DNA from: an uncultured Sphingomonadaceae bacterium
GTDB lineage: Bacteria; Pseudomonadota; Alphaproteobacteria; Sphingomonadales; Sphingomonadaceae
Length of the DNA: 64,000 bases
NCBI GenBank assembly: GCA_947488625.1
Contig: CANKZR010000002.1
Coordinates: 248,001-312,000, forward strand
Direction: 5' to 3'
Positions within the stretch are counted from its first letter, which is position 1. Each line of letters begins with the position of its first letter. The notes under the pieces were generated by a model. That model saw nothing but the letters and a program-made list of their open reading frames with translations, was not told the origin of the DNA and did no database searches. Below, piece by piece: positions 9,061 to 17,155 of this stretch. The translations under genes were made by a program, and so were the position numbers.

Positions 9061-9426
9061 CTAATTGTCGTTTTTGTCGTTGGATCGCGCTTCAACACTC
9101 GTGAAATGCTCTTCATCTCCAAACCCCGCACCAAGGTCGTAAAGGTAGAGAGTGACGGGGCAGGGTTGGCTTTCTGCCCACTTTATAGCCTCGGACACTG
9201 ACACGGCTTCAAGCGCCTCATAATCCACTGTCACCTGCGGGTCGCTTTCTTGCGCGTGATCGGCATCAGCGCATGAGTTGTCATGCTCTGTCGCCTCAAT
9301 GATCGCGTTAACTTCGCGCCACCGATAGGGCCGCGTGCGCTTGTCGATTACGTTCCAAAGCATGACTGGCAACCAATGGTTCGGAATGCGACCGGCATCA
9401 ACTGCTATCCACCCAGAACCGGTCAT
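9061..9426 (-). CDS. orphan hypothetical protein next to tRNA-Arg
   Basis: A 121-residue protein of unknown function. An AAGG motif lies eight bases before the ATG, and the start overlaps the stop of a micro-ORF as ATGA, which supports it as real. The sequence is acidic and tryptophan-containing ('GRIPNHWLPVMLWNVIDKRTRPYRW', 'AIKWAESQPCPVTLYLYDLG') and has no recognised motif, signal peptide or membrane segment. The surrounding DNA is less GC-rich than the flanks. Its place just past the 3' end of a tRNA gene suggests a remnant of an integrated element. Confidence 0.55.
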   Translation of the reverse strand: MTGSGWIAVDAGRIPNHWLPVMLWNVIDKRTRPYRWREVNAIIEATEHDNSCADADHAQESDPQVTVDYEALEAVSVSEAIKWAESQPCPVTLYLYDLGAGFGDEEHFTSVEARSNDKNDN

Positions 9427-9503
9427 CCGACTACCTTTTTTATGGCGGCGAATGCCAGCGGAGCCAGCGAGATTATCTGATCAATGATCTCTTCGGTATT
9501 CAA
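9423..9503 (-). CDS. putative 26-residue micro-ORF coupled to the orphan gene
   Basis: This short frame reads MNTEEIIDQIISLAPLAFAA... from a TTG codon and ends in ATGA shared with the orphan gene start. Its own TTG overlaps the stop of a further upstream open frame (TTGA). It would form one amphipathic or hydrophobic helix. No clear Shine-Dalgarno sequence precedes the TTG, so expression would depend on coupling. It may instead be the leftover end of a longer gene. Confidence is low because of its size. Confidence 0.28.
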   Translation of the reverse strand: MNTEEIIDQIISLAPLAFAAIKKVVG

Positions 9504-9588
9504 TTCAAAAATTCGTAACGACGCCGCTCGAACTCTTGTCCATCTTCATTCGCCAACGGATTGGCAGGATAGATGTTCTGCGCGGTAA

Positions 9589-11874
9589 TCAGCGTTCTAT
9601 CGAGAACGTTACCGAATACCGCCGGGGTTCGCTGTAGAATGCTTCCAGGAATCCGAAGCTGGCCCGGCCATCGAACCCTGCAACGATGACTTGCTTGTCC
9701 GTCACATTGTCCACCCCAAACCTCAATGCCGTTCCACGAGGAGGAAGATCGAATTCTGCACTGAGATTCACGATGGCGTAGTCAGGCGTGCGCAGAGGCG
9801 AATTTTCGACATCGACGAAGGTTTGCGAACGGTAACTTACGTCCGAGCGAAACCGCGCGTCGAGTTCATCCGTAAGCGGCAGCGTATAGGCAAAGCTCAG
9901 GCTGCCGGTGACCTCCGGGGCGTTCTTCAGTTCCCGATCCGTAAGGTCAGTGAGAACCCCATTTACGAAGGATTCAAATTCCAGATATTTGGCATCGAGC
10001 AAACCGACAGCCGCGAATATCTGGAAGCGGGGACTAACACGCGTCGCCAGTTCCAGCTCGAGTCCCTGGATGCGCGAACGACCGGCGTTTTCGTAAGTAA
10101 CGTTCAGATTGGTCTTGTTCACCAGCAATTGCTGATCGGTATATTCGTTTCTGAACACTGCGAGGTTGAGAACGGTTGGGCCGAAGCTGGATTTCACGCC
10201 CACCTCGTAGGCGGTAAGGAATTCCGGATCGTAGGAACCGACTTCCGCGGCCGCCGTCGGCCTACCATTGAAACCGCCGCTGCGGAATCCACGCGACCAT
10301 GATGCGTAGGTCATGACTTCGGGCGTGATATCGTAAGAAAGCGATGCGCGGGGACTGAATGCGTCCCAATCCTCCTCCAGCGTGTAAGGGGTGACGCCCG
10401 GTATCAGCGGCAGGCCGCTCGCTATTCGGACCGCGTCCTGAGTAAATCTCTTTCGTTCGAACGTATAGCGTCCGCCGATCTCAGCGCTCAGCGCATCGGT
10501 GATATCATAGGTAAAATTGGCAAAAGCGGCGTAATTCGTGGTTTTCTGACGATTGTCGAAATCGATATTGAAATCGAGGAACGGCAGGATGCCGGGGGTG
10601 AAACCGAATGCATCCAGCAGCGGCTGTGGTGCGGATTGCAAGGCATCCAGCAAACCATCCGCGACGATCAAGCGGGTGTCATCGGTGGTATTTTCGCGAA
10701 AGAAATACGCGCCGAGCAACAGATTCCCGCGGCCAGCGAAAACAGGAGCGATGAACTGCAGCTCCTGGCTGAATTGCTCGGCGGTTTCGTCATGGAAATC
10801 GCCTGCGTAATTGATCGTCGAAGAGGCATCGCCATCCCGGCCGAATTCTGCACTGACCCAGCGATACCCGCTGATCGATTTCAAAGTGGCATCGCCGATA
10901 TCGTAGGAGACCGTCAGCGCTGCGTTGAAAGCGTCTGTGATATCGCGGTTCAATTCCGGATTCGTATCTGTTCGGTCGATACGTTCGGGAACAGTGCAGC
11001 ACGGTTCGAGGAACGTATTTTGCAATATCGGAAAAAATGCGTCGGCATTGAAGTCGAGCAGGGAATGCGGCGCTGCATTCTGACGGCGACGCAGACCATC
11101 GATTGACAGGACGACGTCGAAAGGAGCAGCATCGTAGTGCAGCAGAGCCCGTCCAGCTACGACGTTCTTGTTGCCCAGGTTATCGCCGGAAGGAATTTCC
11201 TGCCAACCCTCGCCGAATTCTCCCAAGGCGGATATCCCAAGCGCCAGCGTGTCGCTTAACGGAGTCTCGACATTCGCGCGCAATCGCAGCGTATTGTATG
11301 AGCCGTAACGAATGTCGCCTTCGTACTTCGCGACTGCGCCGGGTATATTGCTGACGACATTGATCGCACCTCCGATGGTGTTCTTGCCGAACAGCGACCC
11401 CTGAGGTCCGCGCAACACTTCGATGCGATTGACGCCCAGCAATTCGGTCGTGGCGCCAAAGGTACGGGCAACGTACACGCCATCGATGTACAGGCCCACG
11501 GCGGGATCCGCGGTGATGATGAAGTCGTTTTCACCTACCCCACGAATAAAGGGCGCTATCCCGCCGCTGTTTCCGCCCTGTCCAGGGGTAAAGACGAGGT
11601 TCGGGACGGTTTGCTCGACATCCGTAATGGCATCGAAACCGCGCGCATCGAGCGCGTCCTGACCGAGCGCGCTGACGGAAATAGGAACATCCTGAAGCCG
11701 TTCTTCGCGCCGCCGTGCGGTTACGACGATCGTGTTCTGGCCGGCTTCAGCGGGTTCGGGCTCATCGGCGACTGCTAACGGTTCCGGGACGATTTGTGCA
11801 TGTACCGGATTCGCGAACGTCGCGAGGCCGACCAATACCAGAACCGACAGAGCTCCTTCTTTCTGAACTTGCAT
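9589..11874 (-). CDS. TonB-dependent outer-membrane receptor
   Basis: The start is set at the ATG at 11874 (MQVQKEGALSVL), which has GGGAGGGG just upstream and gives a signal peptide ending 'NPVHAQ'; the track start adds nine codons. The mature protein is ~735 residues. The segment 'NTIVVTARRREERLQDVPISVSA' is the usual entry to the plug, followed by 'IEVLRGPQGSLFGKNTIGGAINVVS', the plug landmark. A C-terminal beta barrel ends 'RRYSVTFSIER'. It imports an unknown ligand using TonB energy. No transporter, regulator or hydrolase gene sits beside it, so the substrate cannot be guessed. Its G+C content looks lower than that of flanking genes. Confidence 0.93.
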   Translation of the reverse strand: MQVQKEGALSVLVLVGLATFANPVHAQIVPEPLAVADEPEPAEAGQNTIVVTARRREERLQDVPISVSALGQDALDARGFDAITDVEQTVPNLVFTPGQGGNSGGIAPFIRGVGENDFIITADPAVGLYIDGVYVARTFGATTELLGVNRIEVLRGPQGSLFGKNTIGGAINVVSNIPGAVAKYEGDIRYGSYNTLRLRANVETPLSDTLALGISALGEFGEGWQEIPSGDNLGNKNVVAGRALLHYDAAPFDVVLSIDGLRRRQNAAPHSLLDFNADAFFPILQNTFLEPCCTVPERIDRTDTNPELNRDITDAFNAALTVSYDIGDATLKSISGYRWVSAEFGRDGDASSTINYAGDFHDETAEQFSQELQFIAPVFAGRGNLLLGAYFFRENTTDDTRLIVADGLLDALQSAPQPLLDAFGFTPGILPFLDFNIDFDNRQKTTNYAAFANFTYDITDALSAEIGGRYTFERKRFTQDAVRIASGLPLIPGVTPYTLEEDWDAFSPRASLSYDITPEVMTYASWSRGFRSGGFNGRPTAAAEVGSYDPEFLTAYEVGVKSSFGPTVLNLAVFRNEYTDQQLLVNKTNLNVTYENAGRSRIQGLELELATRVSPRFQIFAAVGLLDAKYLEFESFVNGVLTDLTDRELKNAPEVTGSLSFAYTLPLTDELDARFRSDVSYRSQTFVDVENSPLRTPDYAIVNLSAEFDLPPRGTALRFGVDNVTDKQVIVAGFDGRASFGFLEAFYSEPRRYSVTFSIER

Positions 11875-11920
11875 ATTGCCCCTCCCAGGAACCGCGTCCA
11901 CTGTTTCGATATTTTGGTAT

Positions 11921-11937
11921 GTCTACGAATTATAGAC
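11921..11937 (-). promoter_or_regulatory. candidate promoter/operator of the TonB receptor gene
   Basis: Read on the minus strand, a perfect -10 hexamer TATAAT (11934-11929) lies about 55 bases before the receptor ATG, inside an inverted repeat GTCTA-N7-TAGAC (11921-11937). An inverted repeat over a -10 box is what a repressor operator looks like. No good -35 hexamer is seen at 17 bases. Confidence 0.4.
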
Positions 11938-12377
11938 GTGGCAAGCGTGCCTAACTGCGAAACGCGTCATGTTGTTGCTATCCTGCCACGCAAACCCGAA
12001 CTGCTTCGCGATCTAATCATGACCGTTCGACCAGCTATTGCGATGTGCATGCTTGTGACAACGATGGCATCCCCCGAAAGAGACCGATGAATTGAAATTG
12101 GCGTTCAGGTCCATGCGCAAAGCGCGAATTGCGTGTGGCAGCGAAGCGTCATGCGGAACGCAGCCGCGATCCGTTCCTGTAGTGGAAGTGCACCGCCCAT
12201 CACAGCGTTACGCGACGAAATTCTAAGTCGCGAAAGCGATGAGCCCTTTCGCGATTTTCAATTTTCTTGGTGACGATTGAGCGCATCCCTTCCATCAGGA
12301 AATACTCGACAGCTGCGCGAAGTCATCGCGCAATGGACTGCTTCCTGTAGCGGATTATGATGAAGTCAGGCGGGCGA
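11938..12377. other. 440-base intergenic region with no recognised gene
   Basis: This stretch between the TonB receptor and the M20 hydrolase holds no ORF I can support. Stop codons are frequent in all frames. A short palindromic tract with repeated TTTCGCGA/TCGCGAAA-like words lies near 12228-12262. I see no tRNA, terminator with a T run, or duplicated tRNA-Arg 3' end that would mark an attachment site. Confidence 0.5.
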
Positions 12378-13574
12378 TCAGCGCCAGCCGTTCTGCAGGA
12401 ACTCCAGTGCGCATCCTGCCAGGAAGGCGCTGCCGAGCGGCATGACGCTTTCGTCGAGAACCATGCGGCTGGAATGCAGGCCGCAGCAGCCCTTCCAGTC
12501 CACCCCTTCGGCCGCTGCGCCCAGGAAGAACATCGCACCCGGCACCTTTTCCAGAACGTAGGAGAAATCTTCCGCGCCCATTGTGGGTGCTGGGCGGTCG
12601 GCCCAGGGGGTATCTCCGCCCAGCGCCAACGCCACTTCCTTGCCCAGCGATACGGCGCGGGCATCGTTGATGGTGGCAGGGAAACCGTCGATGAAACGGA
12701 CTTCTGCCTCGCAGCCGTGGGCGCGGGCCACGTTTTCGGCGACGCGCGCGATCGTTTCGCGGATGACCTTGCGTCTTTCCGGCGACAATGTGCGGATCGT
12801 GCCCATCATCTCCACGCTGTCGGGAATGATGTTGTGCGCGGAACCAGCCTCGATCTTCGTGATGGAAACCACCGCGGCTTCCGCTGCGTCGAAGCGGCGC
12901 GTCATCATGGTTTGCAGGGCCAGCACGATTTCCGCGCTTACAGGGATCGGGTCTATCGTGTCGTAGGGCATGGAGGCATGTCCGCCATTGCCCCGCACGG
13001 TGATTTCCAGTTGGTCGGCAGATGCCATCATCGGTCCGCCGCGACCTTCCAGACGGCCATGCGGCGCGTTGGGCCAGACGTGGAGGGCAAAGGCCGCATC
13101 GGGCAGCGGATCGATCAGCCCGTCGTCCAGCATATGGCGCGCGCCATGATAGCCTTCCTCCCCCGGCTGGAACATGAAGAGCACCTCGCCCTTCAAGCTA
13201 TCCTGACGCGCAGCCAGCACGCGTGCGGCGCCTGCCAGCATGGCGGTGTGGGCGTCGTGGCCACAGGCGTGCATCCGGCCGGGGATCTGCGAGGCGAAGT
13301 CCACTCCCGAATGCTCTTCCATCGGCAAGGCGTCCATATCGCCTCGCAGCAGCACCCGGCGCCCGGCATGGGCGCCTTTCAGCACTGCCACCGCACCCGT
13401 GCACGATGGCCCCTCGCGCCATTCCAGCGGCAGGTCGGCCAGCGCTTCCTTCACCTTGGCCAGCGTTTTCGGGGTATCGAGGCCTAGTTCAGGTTCGGCA
13501 TGGATGGCGCGGCGCAGGGCGGTAATTGCCCCTTCGTGCGAACGGGCTGCGTCCAGTAATTCCTCGGTCAGCAT
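12378..13574 (-). CDS. M20D-family amidohydrolase (hippurate/N-acyl-amino-acid hydrolase type)
   Basis: A 398-residue cytoplasmic metallohydrolase. It shows the M20D landmarks: 'RGDMDALP' (77-84), the metal-binding 'HACGHDAHT' (102-110), 'FQPGEEG' with the catalytic and ligand glutamates (about 135-141), and 'MGAEDFSYVL' towards the C-terminus. The dimerisation domain lies between. Relatives cleave N-acyl or N-aroyl amino acids such as hippurate or N-acetyl amino acids; the exact substrate is open. No signal peptide is present. It stands alone. Confidence 0.9.
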   Translation of the reverse strand: MLTEELLDAARSHEGAITALRRAIHAEPELGLDTPKTLAKVKEALADLPLEWREGPSCTGAVAVLKGAHAGRRVLLRGDMDALPMEEHSGVDFASQIPGRMHACGHDAHTAMLAGAARVLAARQDSLKGEVLFMFQPGEEGYHGARHMLDDGLIDPLPDAAFALHVWPNAPHGRLEGRGGPMMASADQLEITVRGNGGHASMPYDTIDPIPVSAEIVLALQTMMTRRFDAAEAAVVSITKIEAGSAHNIIPDSVEMMGTIRTLSPERRKVIRETIARVAENVARAHGCEAEVRFIDGFPATINDARAVSLGKEVALALGGDTPWADRPAPTMGAEDFSYVLEKVPGAMFFLGAAAEGVDWKGCCGLHSSRMVLDESVMPLGSAFLAGCALEFLQNGWR

Positions 13575-13805
13575 GACAGTCCCCGAATATAGAGGTGGCG
13601 AGGGTGCTCCCCGCGAAGATTGAAAAAGGACTTATGCCACCCATCTTGCCGTTCTGCACCACAGAAACCGACATCACGCGTGACGCGTCGGTAACAATGC
13701 CCGCGTCACTTGTTGCAGATCGGCACCTGTCGGCGCGGCGGATTGGCGCACTTGTTGCAAAAACCGTAGCATTTGGCGCGACCCCATGTTTAAGGCGAGC
13801 AGGTT

Positions 13806-14858
13806 ATGGACGGAAGCATTCATCTCTTCGACCGCTTGCCGCAGGTCGACGCGGTTCCGCGCGCAGAGAACGATGTCGCCATCTCGTCCGTTCGCACCCG
13901 GCCGCTGGTGGGTCTGATCCGCAACGGGCGCAGTCATCGTAACGAAGGGCACGCCAACGGTCGCAGCGCAGGGCGTAACAGCGCCGACGAACTGGGTGAG
14001 AACGTGCTGCTGGCAACGCCGCACCGCCGCAGCGAGTTGCCCGGTGTGCTAACCGATTTTGCAGAAAAGCGCGTGGATTATATCGCGATCGACGGCGGCG
14101 ATGGTACGGTGCGCGACGTGCTGACCTGCGGGGCCGGCATTTTCGGTGACAGCTGGCCGATGTTGATCGTCCTTCCCGGCGGCAAGACCAATGCGCTGGC
14201 GCTGGACCTTGGCATCCCCACGGACTGGTCTTTCAACGATGCGCTGGCCGCGGTGCAACGTGGGGGACTGGTACGCCGTCAGCCGCTGGTAATAACGCAG
14301 CGCGACGACGATCGTGCGCAGGTGCGCGGCTTCGTGATGGGGGCAGGGGTATTCAATCAGGCCATCACCCTGGGGCAGCGCAGTCACGATCTCGGTGCGT
14401 TCAATCACGCCGTCGTCGCGATCACCGCAGTCTGGAGCATGGCGCAGGCGATGCTGGGCATGTCCGGCAACAAGTGGCGACAGGGTACGGCCATGCGCAT
14501 CCAGCGGTCCAGCGGCGTCGAGCTAGACCACTGCGGCGGCCTGCCTGCAGATGAGCGTTACCTGATGTTCGCATCGACCTTGCAGACATATCCCGCCGGG
14601 CTCGATCCGTTTCGCGAGGTCGAGGAACCGCTGCAAGTCGCGGTGATGGACAATGCGCGCCGACGCATGTTGCTCAGCCTTCCGTCGATCTTTCGCGGGA
14701 AGAGCACGGCGGCCACGCGGCGCTGCGGTTTTCATGTCTTTGGCGATAGCGCCGTAGACCTGGATATCGGTGACCCTTTCATCCTTGATGGCGAGGCTTT
14801 CCCTGCCGGGCAATATCGCCTGTCCGCCGGGCCCAGGCTGCGCTTCGTCGTACCGTGA
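13806..14858 (+). CDS. diacylglycerol-kinase-family lipid kinase
   Basis: A 350-residue protein with the DAGK catalytic domain: 'YIAIDGGDGTVRDVL' (GGDGTV at 97-102) is the nucleotide-binding signature, and 'VLPGGKTNALALDLGIP' follows at about 120-136. The C-terminal domain ends 'AGPRLRFVVP'. The family phosphorylates diacylglycerol, sphingoid bases or related lipids at the membrane. The N-terminal ~30 residues are poorly conserved-looking and the true start may be internal. Its stop is ten bases before the GTG of the next gene, so the two are almost certainly one transcript. Confidence 0.82.
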   Translation: MDGSIHLFDRLPQVDAVPRAENDVAISSVRTRPLVGLIRNGRSHRNEGHANGRSAGRNSADELGENVLLATPHRRSELPGVLTDFAEKRVDYIAIDGGDGTVRDVLTCGAGIFGDSWPMLIVLPGGKTNALALDLGIPTDWSFNDALAAVQRGGLVRRQPLVITQRDDDRAQVRGFVMGAGVFNQAITLGQRSHDLGAFNHAVVAITAVWSMAQAMLGMSGNKWRQGTAMRIQRSSGVELDHCGGLPADERYLMFASTLQTYPAGLDPFREVEEPLQVAVMDNARRRMLLSLPSIFRGKSTAATRRCGFHVFGDSAVDLDIGDPFILDGEAFPAGQYRLSAGPRLRFVVP

Positions 14859-14868
14859 AGGTGGTATC

Positions 14869-15762
14869 GTGAAGTTGCGCTTGCGCGTCGGCGCGGCGCT
14901 TTCACGCGAGGTGGATCCAGCTGTTTCTGCATTCGCTGCAAAGCTGGCGCAGGACGCGGCCACCCTTGGGGTGCTGTTCTATGGATCGAACCTGCGCACT
15001 GGGTTGCGCGAGGGCGTGCTCGATTTCTACGTGCTGACCGCAGGCGAGCCCGAACCCGGCCTGTGGCCCACCGTTTCCTACCGCGAATGGGAATACGAGG
15101 GCGAAACCCTGCGCGCAAAGATCGCCACGATGACGCTGGAGAAATTCGCGCAGGCTGCCCGCGGAGAGACGATCGACACCACCATATGGGCGCGGTTCGT
15201 CCAGCCCAGTGCGCTTGTATGGTGCCGCGACGAAACCGCTCGCCTGTATATCAGCACAGCTATCGAGTCTGCCGCCATCACGGCCGCGAGGCTTGCCGTT
15301 GCAGCGGGACCGGAAAGCGGTGTGGAGGAGGATTTCTGGCGTGCCTTGTTCCGCAAGACCTATCGCGCCGAATTCCGGGTTGAGAAGCCGGGGCGGGAGG
15401 ATTCCATTCTTTCGCTCAATGCCGAACACTTCTCCGGACTGCTGCCCGATGCGCTTTCCGCCGGCAGCATCCCCTTTGGCCGCGATGGCGACGTACTGAC
15501 GCCGCGTATTACTGTCGCGCAGCGCGACGAGGTGCTCTCATGGTGGCGGAAACGTCGCCGGATGGGCAAGCCGCTGAATATCGCGCGGCTGGCACGGGCC
15601 ACGCGCACCTTCGACGGCGCGGCGCGCTACGCGGCATGGAAGGTGGAACGGCACACCGGCGAGGCGATCGAGGTTACGCCGTTCCGCGAGAAACACCCGA
15701 TCCTTTCCGCTCCTGCGGTCGCCTTCAAGCTGTGGCGGGCAAGGAAGAAGCGAACCGATTAG
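14869..15762 (+). CDS. nucleotidyltransferase-like protein, possibly Tam41-type phosphatidate cytidylyltransferase
   Basis: I start at GTG 14869 (VKLRLRVGAAL), which has AAGGTGG four bases upstream; the track start lies inside the kinase gene. The 297-residue protein has no membrane segment. 'LGVLFYGSNLRTGLREGVLDFYVL' (34-56) resembles a nucleotidyltransferase G-S plus acidic motif. Further on, 'TIWARFVQPSALVW' falls where Tam41-type proteins have 'LYLAGRLHKPV'-like sequence. Tam41 makes CDP-diacylglycerol from phosphatidate and CTP. With a lipid kinase immediately upstream this would make sense, but the assignment rests on short motifs only. Confidence 0.5.
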   Translation: MKLRLRVGAALSREVDPAVSAFAAKLAQDAATLGVLFYGSNLRTGLREGVLDFYVLTAGEPEPGLWPTVSYREWEYEGETLRAKIATMTLEKFAQAARGETIDTTIWARFVQPSALVWCRDETARLYISTAIESAAITAARLAVAAGPESGVEEDFWRALFRKTYRAEFRVEKPGREDSILSLNAEHFSGLLPDALSAGSIPFGRDGDVLTPRITVAQRDEVLSWWRKRRRMGKPLNIARLARATRTFDGAARYAAWKVERHTGEAIEVTPFREKHPILSAPAVAFKLWRARKKRTD

Positions 15763-15765
15763 GCC

Positions 15766-16251
15766 TTACATGTAGCGCATGCGGATCGACATCGGCAGCA
15801 CTTCGCGGCCGATAGTGAAGCGCGTCTTGTCGATGCTTGGCTTGCCAAGATTGAAGATGTTGATGCTGGGGTTGTTCGACATGCCGCCGCCATCGCGGGT
15901 AATGTCTGTGCGACCGTTGCCGTTCTTGTCATGACGGATGGCGATGGCGTAATTACCAGGGCGCGGCACCGGCATGCAGACCATCATTGTGCCGCTGCGC
16001 GCAGGCAGTTCGATCCGGTTGATCCACCTGCCGCTTTCCAGCCAGTCGGCACTGGTGCCGGGGTAGAGCTGGAAACGCATGGTGCCGCCTGAACCTTCGA
16101 TATTGGTCACCTGCATCCAGACCGCCGGGCCGCTGCCCTGACACGGTGCAACCGAATGCCTTATCTCGTTACGGAATTGCGCGTTGGCAGGAGCACTCAG
16201 CCCCACGGCGATGGCCGCCACTGCGAAAAGGCGAAGTATTTTCTTCGTCAT
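15766..16251 (-). CDS. exported DUF2141 protein (second of two)
   Basis: The start at ATG 16251 (MTKKILRLFAVAAIAVGLSAPANAQ) gives a textbook signal peptide; the track start adds 56 implausible codons. The mature ~136 residues show the same plan as the protein at 6396: 'VWMQVTNIEGSGGTMRFQLYPG', 'PRPGNYAIAIRHDKNGNGRTDI', and an ending 'MSIRMRYM'. The gene converges on the Tam41-like gene with a 3-base gap. Function unknown; periplasmic or outer-membrane. Confidence 0.82.
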   Translation of the reverse strand: MTKKILRLFAVAAIAVGLSAPANAQFRNEIRHSVAPCQGSGPAVWMQVTNIEGSGGTMRFQLYPGTSADWLESGRWINRIELPARSGTMMVCMPVPRPGNYAIAIRHDKNGNGRTDITRDGGGMSNNPSINIFNLGKPSIDKTRFTIGREVLPMSIRMRYM

Positions 16252-16489
16252 AAAAATTCTGATCCCCTGGGCCAGTAACGTTATCGCGGGCACCGCAAAT
16301 GGTCGCCATACAGACGATTTCCACTGGCAATAGCTGTTATTTGCCCGATTTTTGCCATGTACGCAGTGAACCGGGGCTGAAGAAGGCGGCAATCGCGCGC
16401 TAAGGGCGCTGTTACGCATGGACTGGTGGAAAACGCGTCTGATGCTGCTTGTTACCCGATTCGCGTCCCTCTAACGCGGGAAGTTGATT

Positions 16490-17155
16490 ATGGCCCATCC
16501 TCTTATCTCACCCTCCATCCTGTCCGCAGACTTCGCGAAGCTGGGAGAAGAAGTGCGCGCCATCGACGCCGCCGGTTGCGACTGGGTGCATGTCGATGTG
16601 ATGGACGGGCATTACGTGCCCAATCTCACCATCGGTCCTGCGGTGGTGAAGGCACTTCGCCCGCATTCGAAAAAAACGTTCGACGTGCACCTGATGGTGT
16701 CGCCGGTGGACATGTGGATAGACGAATTCGCTGATGCCGGCGCCGATATCATCACCGTGCATCCCGAGGCGGGCGCCCATGTTCACCGCAGCGTGCAGGC
16801 AATCCGGGCTGCGGGCTGCAAGGCTGGCATATCGCTGAACCCTGCAACGCCTGCCAAGATGCTGGATTACCTCCTCGAGGAGATCGACCTGGTGCTGATC
16901 ATGAGCGTGAACCCCGGCTTTGGCGGGCAAAGCTTCATCCATTCGCAACTGCGCAAGATCGAGGCAGTGCGCAAGGCGATCGACAAGGGCGGTCACGATG
17001 TGCTGATCGAGGTTGATGGTGGGGTGAACGCGGACACCGCCCGGTTGTGCGTGGATGCCGGAGCGGACGTGCTGGTGGCAGGCTCGGCCACGTTCAAGGG
17101 CGGGCCCGATTGCTATGCCGACAATATCGCGATGCTTCGGGGAGAGGCCCGGTGA
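16490..17155 (+). CDS. rpe: ribulose-phosphate 3-epimerase
   Basis: A 221-residue TIM-barrel enzyme interconverting ribulose 5-phosphate and xylulose 5-phosphate in the pentose phosphate pathway. '[17 protein letters not shown]', '[16 protein letters not shown]' with metal-binding His/Asp, 'DVHLMV', '[13 protein letters not shown]' and 'EVDGGVN' are family landmarks. I use the ATG at 16490 with GGGAAG upstream; the track begins two codons earlier at a TTG. The stop overlaps the GTG of the heparinase-family gene (GTGA). Confidence 0.96.
   Translation: MAHPLISPSILSADFAKLGEEVRAIDAAGCDWVHVDVMDGHYVPNLTIGPAVVKALRPHSKKTFDVHLMVSPVDMWIDEFADAGADIITVHPEAGAHVHRSVQAIRAAGCKAGISLNPATPAKMLDYLLEEIDLVLIMSVNPGFGGQSFIHSQLRKIEAVRKAIDKGGHDVLIEVDGGVNADTARLCVDAGADVLVAGSATFKGGPDCYADNIAMLRGEAR

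Noticed and set aside
11938-12377. attR copy of the tRNA-Arg 3' end
   Set aside because: I searched by eye for GGTTCGAATCCTGTCGGGTGC-like sequence and found only trivial 7-base matches such as GTGCACC.
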